This document shows, in pieces, positions 39,264 to 47,749 of a DNA stretch of 64,000 nt. The number at the start of each line of letters is the position of its first letter. The first letter of the stretch is position 1. The notes under the pieces are model-generated. The model was given only the letters and a program-made list of their open reading frames with translations, had not been told where the DNA came from and ran no database searches. Source of the DNA: Bacteroidia bacterium (lineage in GTDB: Bacteria > Bacteroidota > Bacteroidia > Bacteroidales > Prolixibacteraceae); the NCBI GenBank assembly GCA_026391655.1, contig JAPLDR010000018.1, positions 122,285-186,284 of the forward strand, given 5' to 3'. The position numbers and the translations under genes were made by a program.

Positions 39264-40325
39264 ATGAGATTAGAAGATTTTGGATACAATGATGAACTTG
39301 AGAAATTCAAGATAGAGAATAATCTCGATAGCTTCGAGATAGGGAGGATTATTTCAGAACACAAAGAAAGATATATCGTAAAGACAGCTAATTGTGAATT
39401 TGAAGCAGAGATAACCGGCCATATGCGATTTACAGCAAAAAGCCGGGAAGATTTTCCTGCTGTGGGTGATTGGGTTGCTATGACAACTTATGATTCTGAT
39501 TCTGCAATAATTCATAATATTTTCCCCAGATTCTCAATAATTAAAAGACAAGCAGTTGGTCAATTCGGCGAGATACAAATAATTGCAACAAATATTGATT
39601 TTGCTTTCATAGTTCAGGCGGTAGATAGAGATTTTAATATTAATAGATTAGAAAGATACCTGACTATTTGCAACACTTCCGCAGTCAAACCCATTATTGT
39701 GCTTAGCAAAATTGATCTGGTAAATGAACTACGGATAAATGAAATTATTGAAAGCATAAAAACTCGTATTAAAAATATTCCGGTTATTGCGATAAGTAAC
39801 GAGACCAGGAACGGATACGAAACAATAAACATGATTATTGAAAAAACAAAAACATATTGCATGCTTGGCTCCTCGGGTGTTGGAAAATCCACCCTATTAA
39901 ATAATCTCTCTGGTAAAGCGTTAATGAGAACTGATACAATAAGCCAGAGTACAAATAAAGGACGACACGTTACAAGTCATCGGGAATTAATCATTCTTGA
40001 AAATGGAGGAATCTTAATTGACAATCCGGGAATGCGGGAAGTAGGTATTGCAGACACGACAAGCGGATTGGAACTCACCTTTGATATTATATTTCGACTT
40101 GCCCAAAATTGCAAATTTAAAGATTGTACTCATACTCTTGAGTCAGGTTGTTCAATCCTGGAAGCTGTTGAAAATGGTGAATTAGATAAAGCTTCTTATG
40201 AAAACTTCCTGAAAATGGAGCGAGAGAAAGCGCATTTTGAATCGACTATTGTAGAAAAACGAAAAAAGGACAAGGAGTTTGGTAAAATGATGAAGAATTA
40301 CAAAAAAGACATGAAGAAAAAATAG
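39264..40325 (+). CDS. rsgA: Ribosome small-subunit-dependent GTPase A
   Basis: A 353-residue circularly permuted GTPase that helps late 30S subunit maturation. An N-terminal OB-fold (residues about 25-95) precedes the G domain. The order is permuted, with G4 VLSKIDL before the P-loop GSSGVGKST (residues 202-210) and then G3 DNPGMREVG. The zinc site follows (CKFKDCTHTLESGC). G4 reads SKID rather than TKxD/NKxD, a mild variation. The C-terminus is lysine-rich (KKYKKDMKKK-like). The spacing of 62 bp after the small hypothetical gene allows co-transcription. Confidence 0.95.
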   Translation: MRLEDFGYNDELEKFKIENNLDSFEIGRIISEHKERYIVKTANCEFEAEITGHMRFTAKSREDFPAVGDWVAMTTYDSDSAIIHNIFPRFSIIKRQAVGQFGEIQIIATNIDFAFIVQAVDRDFNINRLERYLTICNTSAVKPIIVLSKIDLVNELRINEIIESIKTRIKNIPVIAISNETRNGYETINMIIEKTKTYCMLGSSGVGKSTLLNNLSGKALMRTDTISQSTNKGRHVTSHRELIILENGGILIDNPGMREVGIADTTSGLELTFDIIFRLAQNCKFKDCTHTLESGCSILEAVENGELDKASYENFLKMEREKAHFESTIVEKRKKDKEFGKMMKNYKKDMKKK

Positions 40326-40403
40326 AACGAATCTTTTTTTGAATATCAAGAATTTAGATGTTATGAAATATTATTATTGAAATAGAAAGGTAACTTATCA
40401 AAC

Positions 40404-40601
40404 TATCGCGTAGCGATTTAAGTATTGTAGAAATTCCATATTCATGGACATCCTTTACCGTGTAGCGGTTAAACCCAACGCTTTTTAATGATTTCTGCCT
40501 GTGGCGCATATATCCTTAGCTTTTCACTTATTGTGGGCAGATGCGCCAATGATTTTCTACACAATCTTATGCTACAATACTTTAACCGCCTACGCGGTAA
40601 A
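40404..40601. repeat. Palindromic repeat element with inverted CGCGTAGCGG-type ends
   Basis: The 319-bp gap between rsgA and the AEC gene holds no gene but a structured element. The left end (40407-40430: CGCGTAGCGATTTAAGTATT then GTAG) and the right end read on the other strand (40571-40597: CGCGTAGGCGGTTAAAG then TATTGTAG) are imperfect inverted copies of about 25 bp. A third related word, CCGTGTAGCGGTTAAA, lies at 40458-40473. Inside, TGGCGCAT and ATGCGCCA (about 40502 and 40540) form a second inverted pair. It looks like a non-coding mobile or REP-like repeat with a large fold. Confidence 0.65.
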
Positions 40602-40644
40602 GTAACTAATTCTATTCGTTAGGGAGCCAATAAATTTGTCTTGT

Positions 40645-41574
40645 TCAAGCAGTAAACACAATCCAAATTGGAAGAATGATAGCAGCAAGAAGTGTTGACA
40701 GGATTACTAATCGGCCAGTCAACAAGGCATTTAGCTGATATTGTTCTGTCATCGCATAAGCGGTTAGTCCCATCGGCATTGCTGCATCAAGAATGGAGGT
40801 ACGAAACTGAAGGTTTGTCATACCTGATCCTTTCGCAAGAAAATAGAATAATCCCGGAAGTATAATCATGATTACGATTGAAAGTCCAAAAACCGGCCAC
40901 CACTCTTTTCGGTTCCCTATTTGCTGCGATCCGAGAAAGATCCCCAATGAAAATAGTACTACTGCAGTTACCGACTGACCGAAAAGATCGAGGGTTTTCA
41001 TTAAAGCGCTCTGGACTGGAATTTTAAACCAGGAAGCAATTATTCCCAGGAAAACGGAAACAAGAAGTGGATTCGTTCCAAGTTTCTTAATTATCAAAAG
41101 GATATGTACCTTTTCGTGTCCGGTTAATTCGATCAAAACAATTGCCAGTGTAAACATCCAAAAAGGATATACCGCCGAAAGCAGTATGGCCGGGCCAAGA
41201 GCCTCATTACCCAAAGCGCTGGATATTAGAGGAATTCCAAGATAAGAAATATTCCCAAAGCCTAACAGCAGAAAAAGTGTCCGTTTTGTCTTTAGCGATG
41301 TTTTAAAAAGCATACTTATCGGGAAAGCTAATAATACGCAGATAATCAAATAAATGGAATTTAAAATGATAAGATTGGAATATTCGCCGAATCGTAAATC
41401 CAGACGAGACAGAGCCACGAAGATCAACGAAGGCAGCCCGATCCATAATGCATATTTATTCAAAACGTCAACCCATCCCGGATGTACAGCTTTTATACGA
41501 ACCATACCTATACCTGTAAGGATAACGAGAAACAATGGAAGAATGGATTTGGCCGCCAGAAAGAAAGAGCTCAT
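40645..41574 (-). CDS. AEC family transporter
   Basis: A 309-residue inner-membrane protein with about ten hydrophobic helices, related to auxin efflux carriers. It opens FFLAAKSILPLFLVILTGIG and shows the family halves separated by a loop (LIELTGHEKVHILLIIKKLG), with the N/P-rich GFGNISYLGIPL in the first half and the helix-end DAAMPMGLTAYA in the second. Family members export or import organic anions such as malate; substrate here is unknown. It follows the aldo/keto reductase gene by 2 bp on the same strand, so they form an operon. Confidence 0.9.
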   Translation of the reverse strand: MSSFFLAAKSILPLFLVILTGIGMVRIKAVHPGWVDVLNKYALWIGLPSLIFVALSRLDLRFGEYSNLIILNSIYLIICVLLAFPISMLFKTSLKTKRTLFLLLGFGNISYLGIPLISSALGNEALGPAILLSAVYPFWMFTLAIVLIELTGHEKVHILLIIKKLGTNPLLVSVFLGIIASWFKIPVQSALMKTLDLFGQSVTAVVLFSLGIFLGSQQIGNRKEWWPVFGLSIVIMIILPGLFYFLAKGSGMTNLQFRTSILDAAMPMGLTAYAMTEQYQLNALLTGRLVILSTLLAAIILPIWIVFTA

Positions 41575-41576
41575 TT

Positions 41577-42569
41577 TTAGGCTTTTAAAATCACTTCGAT
41601 TCGTGTTAGCTCTTCTTCCGAAAAAACCAGGTTATTCTGTGAGACCAGATTATTTTTAAGCTGGGCCACCGAACTTGCCCCGATCAGAACAGAGGTCACC
41701 CTGTGATCTTTCAACAACCAGGCAATGGCCATTTGAGCCAATGATTGTTCACGCTCTTTCGCTATCTCATTCAGTTGCCTGACTTTTGCTATTGCCGGAG
41801 CAACCTGTTCCTTCTTTAAAAATCCCCAAGACTTTGCCGCTCTGGAATCTTCCGGAATCCCATTTAGGTATCGGTCGGTCAGAAGACCCTGAGCCAATGG
41901 AGAGAAAGCAATCACTCCAATGCCTTCCTCTTCTACAACATCTAATAATCCTCTTTCGACCCAACGTTCAAACATCGAATATTTGGGCTGATGGATCAGA
42001 CAGGGCGTTCCAAGTTGTTTAAGTATTGCAGAGGCTTTTTTTGTTAATTCAGCCGGATAATTTGATATGCCGGCATAGAGCGCTTTGCCGGAACGTACGG
42101 CTCGATCGAGTGCCATCATGGTCTCTTCGAGCGGCGTTTCGGGGTCGGGACGATGTGAGTAGAAAATATCAACATATTCGAGTCTCATTCGTTTCAAACT
42201 TTGATCGAGACTGGATAACAGATTCTTACGCGAGCCCCATTCACCATAAGGCCCTGGCCACATAAGGTAGCCTGCTTTTGTAGAGATGATCAGCTCCTCC
42301 CTGTAGGCGAGAAAATCTTTCTTAAATATTGCGCCAAAGTTCTCTTCATCCGATCCGGGAGGTGGACCATAGTTATTGGCAAGATCGAAATGAGTAATTC
42401 CCTGATCAAATGCGTACCGAAGCATGGCTCTTCCGTTTTCTACAACATCGACTCCCCCAAAGTTATGCCACAATCCCAATGAGATTTCGGGTAGTCTGAT
42501 GCCACTGCGTCCACATCGTCTGTAGCTTGTTTTATTATCATACCGGTCATTTTCAGGAATATAGCTCAT
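41577..42569 (-). CDS. Aldo/keto reductase, L-glyceraldehyde-3-phosphate reductase (YghZ) type
   Basis: A 330-residue NADPH-dependent cytoplasmic oxidoreductase with a TIM-barrel fold. The catalytic tetrad is visible: Asp and Tyr in HFDLANNYGPPPGSDEENFG, Lys in IISTKAGYL and His in IFYSHRPDPETP. The GSDEENFG and HNFGG words fit the YghZ/MgrA subgroup, which reduces glyceraldehyde-3-phosphate and methylglyoxal (known for the family). ATG 42569 (MSYIPENDRYD) is preferred over the longer frame. It is divergent from the FucP-type transporter and heads an operon with the AEC gene. Confidence 0.93.
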   Translation of the reverse strand: MSYIPENDRYDNKTSYRRCGRSGIRLPEISLGLWHNFGGVDVVENGRAMLRYAFDQGITHFDLANNYGPPPGSDEENFGAIFKKDFLAYREELIISTKAGYLMWPGPYGEWGSRKNLLSSLDQSLKRMRLEYVDIFYSHRPDPETPLEETMMALDRAVRSGKALYAGISNYPAELTKKASAILKQLGTPCLIHQPKYSMFERWVERGLLDVVEEEGIGVIAFSPLAQGLLTDRYLNGIPEDSRAAKSWGFLKKEQVAPAIAKVRQLNEIAKEREQSLAQMAIAWLLKDHRVTSVLIGASSVAQLKNNLVSQNNLVFSEEELTRIEVILKA

Positions 42570-42695
42570 CGTATTGTAATTTAAATTTATGGTCATAAAA
42601 TTATAAATAATAACCTATCCCAATGAATTATTTCTATATTTGTTATTCCAAAAAATGAGAAACCAAACTAATTAATATCAAAAGCATTTTCGAAT

Positions 42696-44105
42696 ATGGA
42701 ACAGAAGACTAATAATAATCTCCGCATCGGAATGACCTTTATGGCGTCGATCTTTTTTATTTTCGGGTTTATTACCAACTTTAACATCGCCATGAAGGAT
42801 CAGGTGCAATTGGCATTTGATCTAAAGACACTTTATCCCGGATGGGAGAATTTCTTTGCGCAATTGGTCAATGGTGTTTTCTTCTTTGCCTACTTCTGTT
42901 TCAGTTTTGTTTGTGGAATGATTATCAAAAGAATTGGATATAAAAATGGAGTTATTGCTGGTTTACTGTTAGTTGCTACAGGAAGTTTTCTGTTTTTCCC
43001 GGCAGTTTCAGTTTTGTCCTATCCCCTCTTCTTGGGAGCAATTTTTGTAATGGCAACCGGAGTTGTGTTTTTGCAGACTGCTGCAAATCCATATGTTGCA
43101 GCGCTGGGGTCACAAGAAACCGCCCCTGCACGACTAAACCTGACTCAAGCCTTAAATGGTGTAGCCACTACAATTGCACCATACCTGGCCGGAATATTAG
43201 TCCTTGCACCCGCCGTTCTCGCACTCAAAAATGGTGCTTCTGCTCAGGAGGCAGCCAATTTTGTTAAAATGCCTTTTGTAATCATCGGATCTATTGTGGT
43301 TCTGATTGCCATCGGAATATTATTTATTAAATTACCAGAAATAAAAGGGGATGAAACTGTTGCGTCGATGTCAGCTTTGAGAAAACCTCAGGTATGGCTT
43401 GGCGCAATCGGAATATTCTGCTATGTTGGGGCAGAAGTCGGAACGGCATCCCAACTAAGTGAATATTTGACCGGACTGTTGAATTTAGCTAAAGACGAAG
43501 CAGTTAAATTAACTGCGATTTATTGGGGAGGACAAATGATCGGTCGGTTTTTTGGTTCAATATTACTCGGTACCTTGTCTAAAAATTTGAAATACAAATA
43601 CTCTGTGTTTGTCCTGGTCTTTGCATTTGTTGTGGGTTGGTTTATCTTCTCAGCAGGAGTAACAGATGGAAAGTTCATTTTTGAATCGAAGCCAATGTAT
43701 GGTTTAATTTTCTTATCGATAGCGTCAATAAATTTTTTGTTGATGCTTTTGGGTAAGGGTATTGCCAATGTTTCACTGGGCGTTTTTGGAGCGACAAATA
43801 TGCTTTTGGTTTTGGCCGGATTTCTCCTGCCTCCGCAAATCGGTATGTGGTGTTTACTTTCTGTCGGATTCTTTAACTCAATTATGTTCCCGAATATCTT
43901 TTCATTGAGTGTCAATGACCTTGATCCTTCTGAAATGCCTATTGCCTCCGGTATCATCAATACAATGATTGTTGGAGGATCTGTTGTTCCGCTGGTGATG
44001 GGAGCTGTAACAGATTCCATAAATATAAAATCAGCTCTGTTAGTTCCGATCATCTGTTATGCTTACATCACTTTCTTTGCCTTGAAGGGCAGTAAAATCC
44101 GCTGA
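42696..44105 (+). CDS. FucP/GluP-type MFS sugar:proton symporter
   Basis: A 469-residue twelve-helix carrier. Family landmarks are FGFITNFNIAMKDQVQLAF near the first helix, the FVCGMIIKRIGYKNG loop, FLQTAANPYVAALGS and ARLNLTQALNGVATTIAP in helix 4-5, and the second-half GGQMIGRFFGSILLG. These fit the fucose/glucose/galactose permease group. TATATTTG at 42635-42642 is a good -7 box about 54 bp before the ATG. A terminator follows the gene, and a ROK sugar kinase lies next. Together they suggest import and phosphorylation of glucose or a related hexose. Confidence 0.93.
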   Translation: MEQKTNNNLRIGMTFMASIFFIFGFITNFNIAMKDQVQLAFDLKTLYPGWENFFAQLVNGVFFFAYFCFSFVCGMIIKRIGYKNGVIAGLLLVATGSFLFFPAVSVLSYPLFLGAIFVMATGVVFLQTAANPYVAALGSQETAPARLNLTQALNGVATTIAPYLAGILVLAPAVLALKNGASAQEAANFVKMPFVIIGSIVVLIAIGILFIKLPEIKGDETVASMSALRKPQVWLGAIGIFCYVGAEVGTASQLSEYLTGLLNLAKDEAVKLTAIYWGGQMIGRFFGSILLGTLSKNLKYKYSVFVLVFAFVVGWFIFSAGVTDGKFIFESKPMYGLIFLSIASINFLLMLLGKGIANVSLGVFGATNMLLVLAGFLLPPQIGMWCLLSVGFFNSIMFPNIFSLSVNDLDPSEMPIASGIINTMIVGGSVVPLVMGAVTDSINIKSALLVPIICYAYITFFALKGSKIR

Positions 44106-44137
44106 TCAATTGTTGAAAACTAAATAATTTCAAACTG

Positions 44138-44190
44138 AATGATGGAAAACCAGAAAATCGGATGATTCCTGTTTCTTTTTTTCCATCATT
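44138..44190 (+). terminator. Intrinsic terminator after the FucP-type gene
   Basis: AATGATGGAAAA (44138-44149) pairs with TTTTCCATCATT (44179-44190). An inner AGAAA/TTTCT stem extends the hairpin and a T-rich stretch follows (TTAATTTTT). Confidence 0.8.
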
Positions 44191-44220
44191 TTAATTTTTA
44201 ACTGTAATTTTATGTATTAT

Positions 44221-44236
44221 AAAAAAAAAAAAAAAA
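44221..44236. repeat. A16 homopolymer upstream of the ROK kinase
   Basis: Sixteen consecutive A residues lie 30 bp before the ROK kinase ATG, just after the terminator of the preceding gene. Such a tract can slip and may change promoter spacing or leader length; it may also be miscounted by sequencing. Confidence 0.85.
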
Positions 44237-44266
44237 TTCACTTAATTATTAATTATACATTTAAAT

Positions 44267-45289
44267 ATGAGACAAGTAGCAATTGGAATTGATATCGGCG
44301 GCACCAATACGGCGATTGGAGTTGTTGACCTGGAAGGTAACGTTTTATACGAAAAGAAGCCTCAGCTGCCAACTCCTCAGAAAAGAGAAAACCCCAATAT
44401 GACAGTGGCTGTTTCGGAAGAGCTAACCGAAAAATATATTGCAAGTCTGACTGCAGAAATAAAGACCGCGATTGACACTGTGAAACAGATCAATCCTGAA
44501 ATTGAAATTGCAGGTATCGGAATCGGAGCACCAAATGGCAATTACTACAGCGGAACTATTGAAAACGCAGCCAATCTTCCTTTTGTCGGTGTTGTGTATC
44601 TTGCAGAGCTGATCCAGAAAAATTTTCCACACATCAAACATGTCAAACTCACAAATGATGCCAATGCTGCTGCTTTGGGAGAAATGATTTACGGGGGTGG
44701 AAAAGGAATGAAAAACTTCGTAATGATCACTTTGGGAACCGGTCTGGGAAGTGGTTTGATCGTAAACGGCGACCTGGTTTATGGTGCAGACGGTTTTGCC
44801 GGTGAAGTTGGACATACGACTCTTGTTCCTAACGGAAGATTATGCGGCTGTGGTGGTTACGGACATCTCGAAGCCTATTGCTCTGCAACGGGAATCAAAA
44901 GAACGGTATTTGAACTACTTACACAATACAATGCCACTGAAAGCAAATTAGCAAAAGTTCCGTATGCTGATATGACAGCCAAAATCGTTTTTGATGCTGC
45001 CGAAAACGGAGATCCAATTGCAAAAGAGGTGTTCCAACATACAGGTGAACTACTCGGTCGTTCGTTAGCCGATACGGTTCATTACCTGAGTCCCGAGGCA
45101 ATTTTCCTTTTTGGTGGCGCCGCTGCAGCCGGTGATTATATCTTCAAACCAACCAAAGAGAGCATGGAACGACATCTGCTCCCGATTTTCCGTAACAAAG
45201 TAAAAATCCTTCCTTCAAAACTAAAAGAGGGTTCAGTGGCCATCGTAGGTGCCAGTGCATTGGTTTGGAAAGAATTAGAGAAGAATTGA
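44267..45289 (+). CDS. ROK family sugar kinase (glucokinase type)
   Basis: A 340-residue cytoplasmic kinase. The N-terminal phosphate-binding loop is GIDIGGTNTAIGVVD. LTNDANAAALGE carries the catalytic Asp, and TLGTGLGSGLI is the second ATP loop. The ROK signature with the EVGH histidine is AGEVGHTTLVPNG, followed by the zinc cysteines CGCGGYGHLEAYCS. Length is typical. It likely phosphorylates glucose imported by the FucP-type carrier just upstream; exact hexose is inferred. An A16 tract lies in its upstream region. The gap after it (45290-45592) holds only short-word arrays. Confidence 0.94.
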   Translation: MRQVAIGIDIGGTNTAIGVVDLEGNVLYEKKPQLPTPQKRENPNMTVAVSEELTEKYIASLTAEIKTAIDTVKQINPEIEIAGIGIGAPNGNYYSGTIENAANLPFVGVVYLAELIQKNFPHIKHVKLTNDANAAALGEMIYGGGKGMKNFVMITLGTGLGSGLIVNGDLVYGADGFAGEVGHTTLVPNGRLCGCGGYGHLEAYCSATGIKRTVFELLTQYNATESKLAKVPYADMTAKIVFDAAENGDPIAKEVFQHTGELLGRSLADTVHYLSPEAIFLFGGAAAAGDYIFKPTKESMERHLLPIFRNKVKILPSKLKEGSVAIVGASALVWKELEKN

Positions 45290-45350
45290 ATCTGAAATTT
45301 ATTGTATAGGTAAAAACTATTCCCTTTTTAAATAGGGTTTCGCGTTAGCG

Positions 45351-45540
45351 GCTGGCAACTTGTGGCTGGCAGCTGGCTTTGGCCGCGATTGGGATTGCTG
45401 TCTTAACCATGAACTTAAGTACTGCTATAACTATTTCATATTAAAAGTGTAATAAACTTTTGAAATATATGAGTATTTAAGAAGAACAACTTTCTTCCTG
45501 CTAAAATCTGCCAGCTGCCTGTTGCAAATTGCCAGTAGCT
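45351..45540. repeat. Inverted GGCAGCTGGC word arrays in a 303-bp gap
   Basis: The gap 45290-45592 has no credible gene. GCTGGCA words at 45351-45377 (with GGCAGCTGGC at 45368-45377) face inverted copies at 45507-45540 (TGCCAGCTGCC, TTGCAAATTGCCAG) about 130 bp on, so a weak long hairpin is possible. The words resemble those at 2.75 kb. Confidence 0.55.
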
Positions 45541-45592
45541 ATATTTTGTAATAAGACCATTTTTATTGATTGACAATTTTAAACACAGTACA

Positions 45593-46090
45593 ATGAAAAG
45601 AGTGATTCTTGTGCGCCATGCCAAAAGTGTTTCACACGGTTATGATCAGGATTACGACCGGACCTTAGCCGAAAGAGGTGAAGAAGATGCCCAAACCATC
45701 AGCCTCGAACTTCAGAAAATGAATATTCATCCCGATCTGATTATTGCCAGCCCGGCGGTACGAACAAGTCAGACCGCATGGATTTATGCTGATACCCTGG
45801 GTTATCCCAAAAAAACAATCCTTTACGAGAACAAACTTTACAGCGGAAAAACATCAGAAAACTTCCTGGCAATGCTACAGAAAAAAAAAAAAAAAAAAGA
45901 GACGGTCATCGTTTTCGGGCACAATCCTACTGTCTATTATTATATGCACTACCTGTTGCGCGATTTCAACGACGATGTTCCCACATGTTCAACTGTTGGC
46001 ATCGTTTTTGAAGTTGACAGCTGGAGTAAATTAAGGGAACGGCAGGGTAAAATGGCTTTTAGGTTTATTCCGGATATGTTTAGGCATTGA
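45593..46090 (+). CDS. SixA-like phosphohistidine phosphatase (histidine phosphatase family)
   Basis: A 165-residue cytoplasmic member of the histidine phosphatase superfamily. The catalytic histidine is in ILVRHAKSVSHG near residue 9; the second is in VIVFGHNPTVYYYM; ASPAVRTSQTA carries the conserved arginine. SixA-type proteins remove phosphate from phosphohistidine (known for E. coli SixA); here the target is unknown. ATG 45593 starts at the motif and is preferred. The striking feature is an A18 tract coding six lysines (MLQKKKKKKETV) just before the second catalytic motif. It is in frame now, but any slip of one or two bases would remove the second catalytic histidine. Confidence 0.92.
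   Translation: MKRVILVRHAKSVSHGYDQDYDRTLAERGEEDAQTISLELQKMNIHPDLIIASPAVRTSQTAWIYADTLGYPKKTILYENKLYSGKTSENFLAMLQKKKKKKETVIVFGHNPTVYYYMHYLLRDFNDDVPTCSTVGIVFEVDSWSKLRERQGKMAFRFIPDMFRH
45881..45898 (+). repeat. A18 homopolymer inside the SixA-like gene
   Basis: Eighteen consecutive A residues encode Lys-Lys-Lys-Lys-Lys-Lys. This is long enough to slip during replication and acts as a possible on/off switch for the gene; a sequencing miscount by a multiple of three is also possible. Confidence 0.9.
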
Positions 46091-46103
46091 AAGAGAGGGT
46101 GTG

Positions 46104-46200
46104 AGGGAGAGAGGGTGTGACTTAAATACAGAATTTCAAAAATAAATCCCAAAATTGGACGTTTTAACATCTCTATCTCTTAGTCACTCCTTCTCTCCCT
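46104..46200. repeat. 18-bp imperfect inverted repeat between convergent genes
   Basis: AGGGAGAGAGGGTGTGAC (46104-46121) pairs with GTCACTCCTTCTCTCCCT (46183-46200), 16 of 18 matching, across a 61-nt loop between the SixA-like and PNPOx-like genes. There is no T-run, so terminator activity is uncertain. The right arm forms the last codons of the PNPOx-like gene. Confidence 0.55.
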
Positions 46201-46624
46201 CCCTGATCCAGATCAGTTTTTTCCCAAATCCCAGTCGATTATCCGTCATTTTTGCATAATCAATCCTCAACTCCCAAAGGTTTGTATCCATCAAAACTGC
46301 AAATGGGAATCGTTTCAAATAAATAGAATTCACCTGTTTCGCCTCTTCTCCTTTCGGCAATAACAATTCTCCTGAAAACTGAATTCCCTGAATTTTCCCG
46401 ACTACGCTGGTCTCCAAAACAACAGAACCAGCCACTCTGCTATTTTGCATCGACTCTTTAATATGTCTCGTTTCGAAATCGGAAGTAAAGATCAGTAACA
46501 TCCTTCCCTCGTTAAAGGCATAAAAGCAATTTGCGCACCACGGTTGCTGATCCACACTTGTCGAAAGCGTCATCACATGGTGTTTCTTCAGAAAAGCAAT
46601 AATCTTCTGATCGGGCTGCTCCAT
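46184..46624 (-). CDS. Pyridoxamine 5'-phosphate oxidase-like (YhbP type) flavin-binding protein
   Basis: A 146-residue split-barrel protein. It opens with KIIAFLKKHHVMTLSTSVDQQPWCANCFYAF, the YhbP/PNPOx-like pattern, followed by LLIFTSDFETRHIKES and GIQFSGELLLP. Such proteins bind FMN or heme and reduce small substrates; the function is unknown. ATG 46624 (MEQPDQK) is preferred because it follows the OsmC stop by 5 bp, forming an operon. The C-terminal words REGEKE arise from a purine-rich repeat shared with the gap to sixA, so the tail may not be conserved. Confidence 0.8.
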   Translation of the reverse strand: MEQPDQKIIAFLKKHHVMTLSTSVDQQPWCANCFYAFNEGRMLLIFTSDFETRHIKESMQNSRVAGSVVLETSVVGKIQGIQFSGELLLPKGEEAKQVNSIYLKRFPFAVLMDTNLWELRIDYAKMTDNRLGFGKKLIWIREGEKE

Positions 46625-46629
46625 CAGTG

Positions 46630-47034
46630 TTACCAATTGAACTTAACGGTCTGTTTAACATCGGGATGAAGGGTCAAAGCTACCGGGCAGGTTTTTGTTA
46701 CCGCTTCAAGGATTGCTTTGTCCTTCAAGGAAAAATCGTTTTTCGGGAATGTGATCTCGACGACAATCTCGCCGATTCGCCTTGGTTCAGACGACATTAT
46801 TTTAGTCGTTTCGATGGTCGTTCCAGTAAGATCAAGACCCTTGTCCCTGGCTTTGATTCCCATAATGGTCATCATACAATCGCTGAGTGCAGTAGCCACC
46901 AAATCGGTAGGCGAAAAAGCCTCACCTTTCCCCTGATTATCAACCGGAGCATCGGTAATTAGTTTTTGTCCCGAGCGAATATGCTCATTGTCAGTACGAA
47001 GTTCTCCAAGATAAATTGTACGTGAAGTTGCCAT
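46630..47034 (-). CDS. OsmC family peroxiredoxin-like protein
   Basis: A 134-residue cytoplasmic protein of the OsmC/Ohr superfamily, which reduces organic hydroperoxides. The two reactive cysteines are in ATALSDCMMTIMG (near residue 53) and AVTKTCPVALTL (near residue 115). The SPTDLVATALSDC motif and PVDNQGKGEAFSP are typical of Bacteroidota OsmC proteins. The start ATG 47034 gives a normal length. It heads a two-gene unit with the PNPOx-like gene and is divergent from ribE. Confidence 0.93.
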   Translation of the reverse strand: MATSRTIYLGELRTDNEHIRSGQKLITDAPVDNQGKGEAFSPTDLVATALSDCMMTIMGIKARDKGLDLTGTTIETTKIMSSEPRRIGEIVVEITFPKNDFSLKDKAILEAVTKTCPVALTLHPDVKQTVKFNW

Positions 47035-47125
47035 ATTACTAAAATTTAATGCCGCAAGGTAATAAAAACAGTTTACTCTGATTATAAAAAGGGTATCTTC
47101 GTCACAAAATTTAAACTATTGCAAC

Positions 47126-47749
47126 ATGTTTTCTGGAATTGTTGAAGGAATGGGCACTGTAGTGGCTATCAATAAAGAACGCGAAAACGTTCACCTGACT
47201 TTAAAATGCGATTTTGTCGGTGAGTTAAAAATCGATCAAAGTCTCTCGCATAACGGAGTCTGTCTCACTATCGTGAAAAAGAGTGAATCAACCTACACGG
47301 TTACGGCCATCATGGAGACTTTGCTGAAATCAAATCTTGGATTACTTAAGGTTGGCGACAAGGTTAACCTTGAACGAAGTATGATGATCAACGGTCGCCT
47401 CGACGGACATATCGTTCAGGGCCACGTTGATCAGACAGCAATTTGCGCAAAAGTTGAAGAATCGGACGGAAGCTGGTATTTCACCTTTCAATACGACTTC
47501 GACATCGAAAAGGCTCGTCAGGGCTATATGACCGTTGAAAAAGGATCGGCAACGGTAAACGGCGTTAGCCTGACCGTTGTAAACTCGAAAAATGATTCAT
47601 TTCAGGTAGCGATAATCCCCTATACTTACGAGCACACCAACTTCCATACTTTCAGTGAAGGAACTGTTGTCAACCTTGAATTTGACATTATCGGTAAATA
47701 CTTAAGCCGTCTGACAAGCTACAAAGAGTTGAATTTGACAATTCGGTAA
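47126..47749 (+). CDS. ribE: Riboflavin synthase (alpha chain)
   Basis: A 207-residue enzyme that forms riboflavin from two lumazines, the last step of riboflavin synthesis. It consists of two lumazine-binding repeats: MFSGIVEGMGTVVAI...LSHNGVCLTIV...GDKVNLERSM and GRLDGHIVQGHVDQTA...SATVNGVSLTVVN. The first residues MFSGIVE are a family hallmark. The core ends near IGKYLSRLT; the final NLTIR and the stop are coded by an 8-nt repeat array (AATTCGGT units), so the last residues are probably an acquired tail. No FMN riboswitch was recognised upstream. Confidence 0.95.
   Translation: MFSGIVEGMGTVVAINKERENVHLTLKCDFVGELKIDQSLSHNGVCLTIVKKSESTYTVTAIMETLLKSNLGLLKVGDKVNLERSMMINGRLDGHIVQGHVDQTAICAKVEESDGSWYFTFQYDFDIEKARQGYMTVEKGSATVNGVSLTVVNSKNDSFQVAIIPYTYEHTNFHTFSEGTVVNLEFDIIGKYLSRLTSYKELNLTIR

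Noticed and set aside
40404..40601. CRISPR or tRNA-like structure in the rsgA-AEC gap
   Set aside because: There are no evenly spaced direct repeats and no cloverleaf; the arms are inverted, not direct.
43520..44053. 177-residue minus frame opposite the FucP-type gene
   Set aside because: Shadow of a long membrane protein gene; Pro/Thr/Lys-rich composition is typical of antisense frames.
45436..45624. 62-residue minus frame near the sixA start
   Set aside because: It is made largely of word-array sequence and overlaps the sixA-like start.
46104..46200. Inverted repeat as a bidirectional terminator for sixA and PNPOx-like genes
   Set aside because: The loop is 61 nt and no T-run follows either arm, so it is reported only as a repeat.
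47035..47125. FMN riboswitch before ribE
   Set aside because: The gap is only 91 bp and lacks the conserved stem words of the RFN element.
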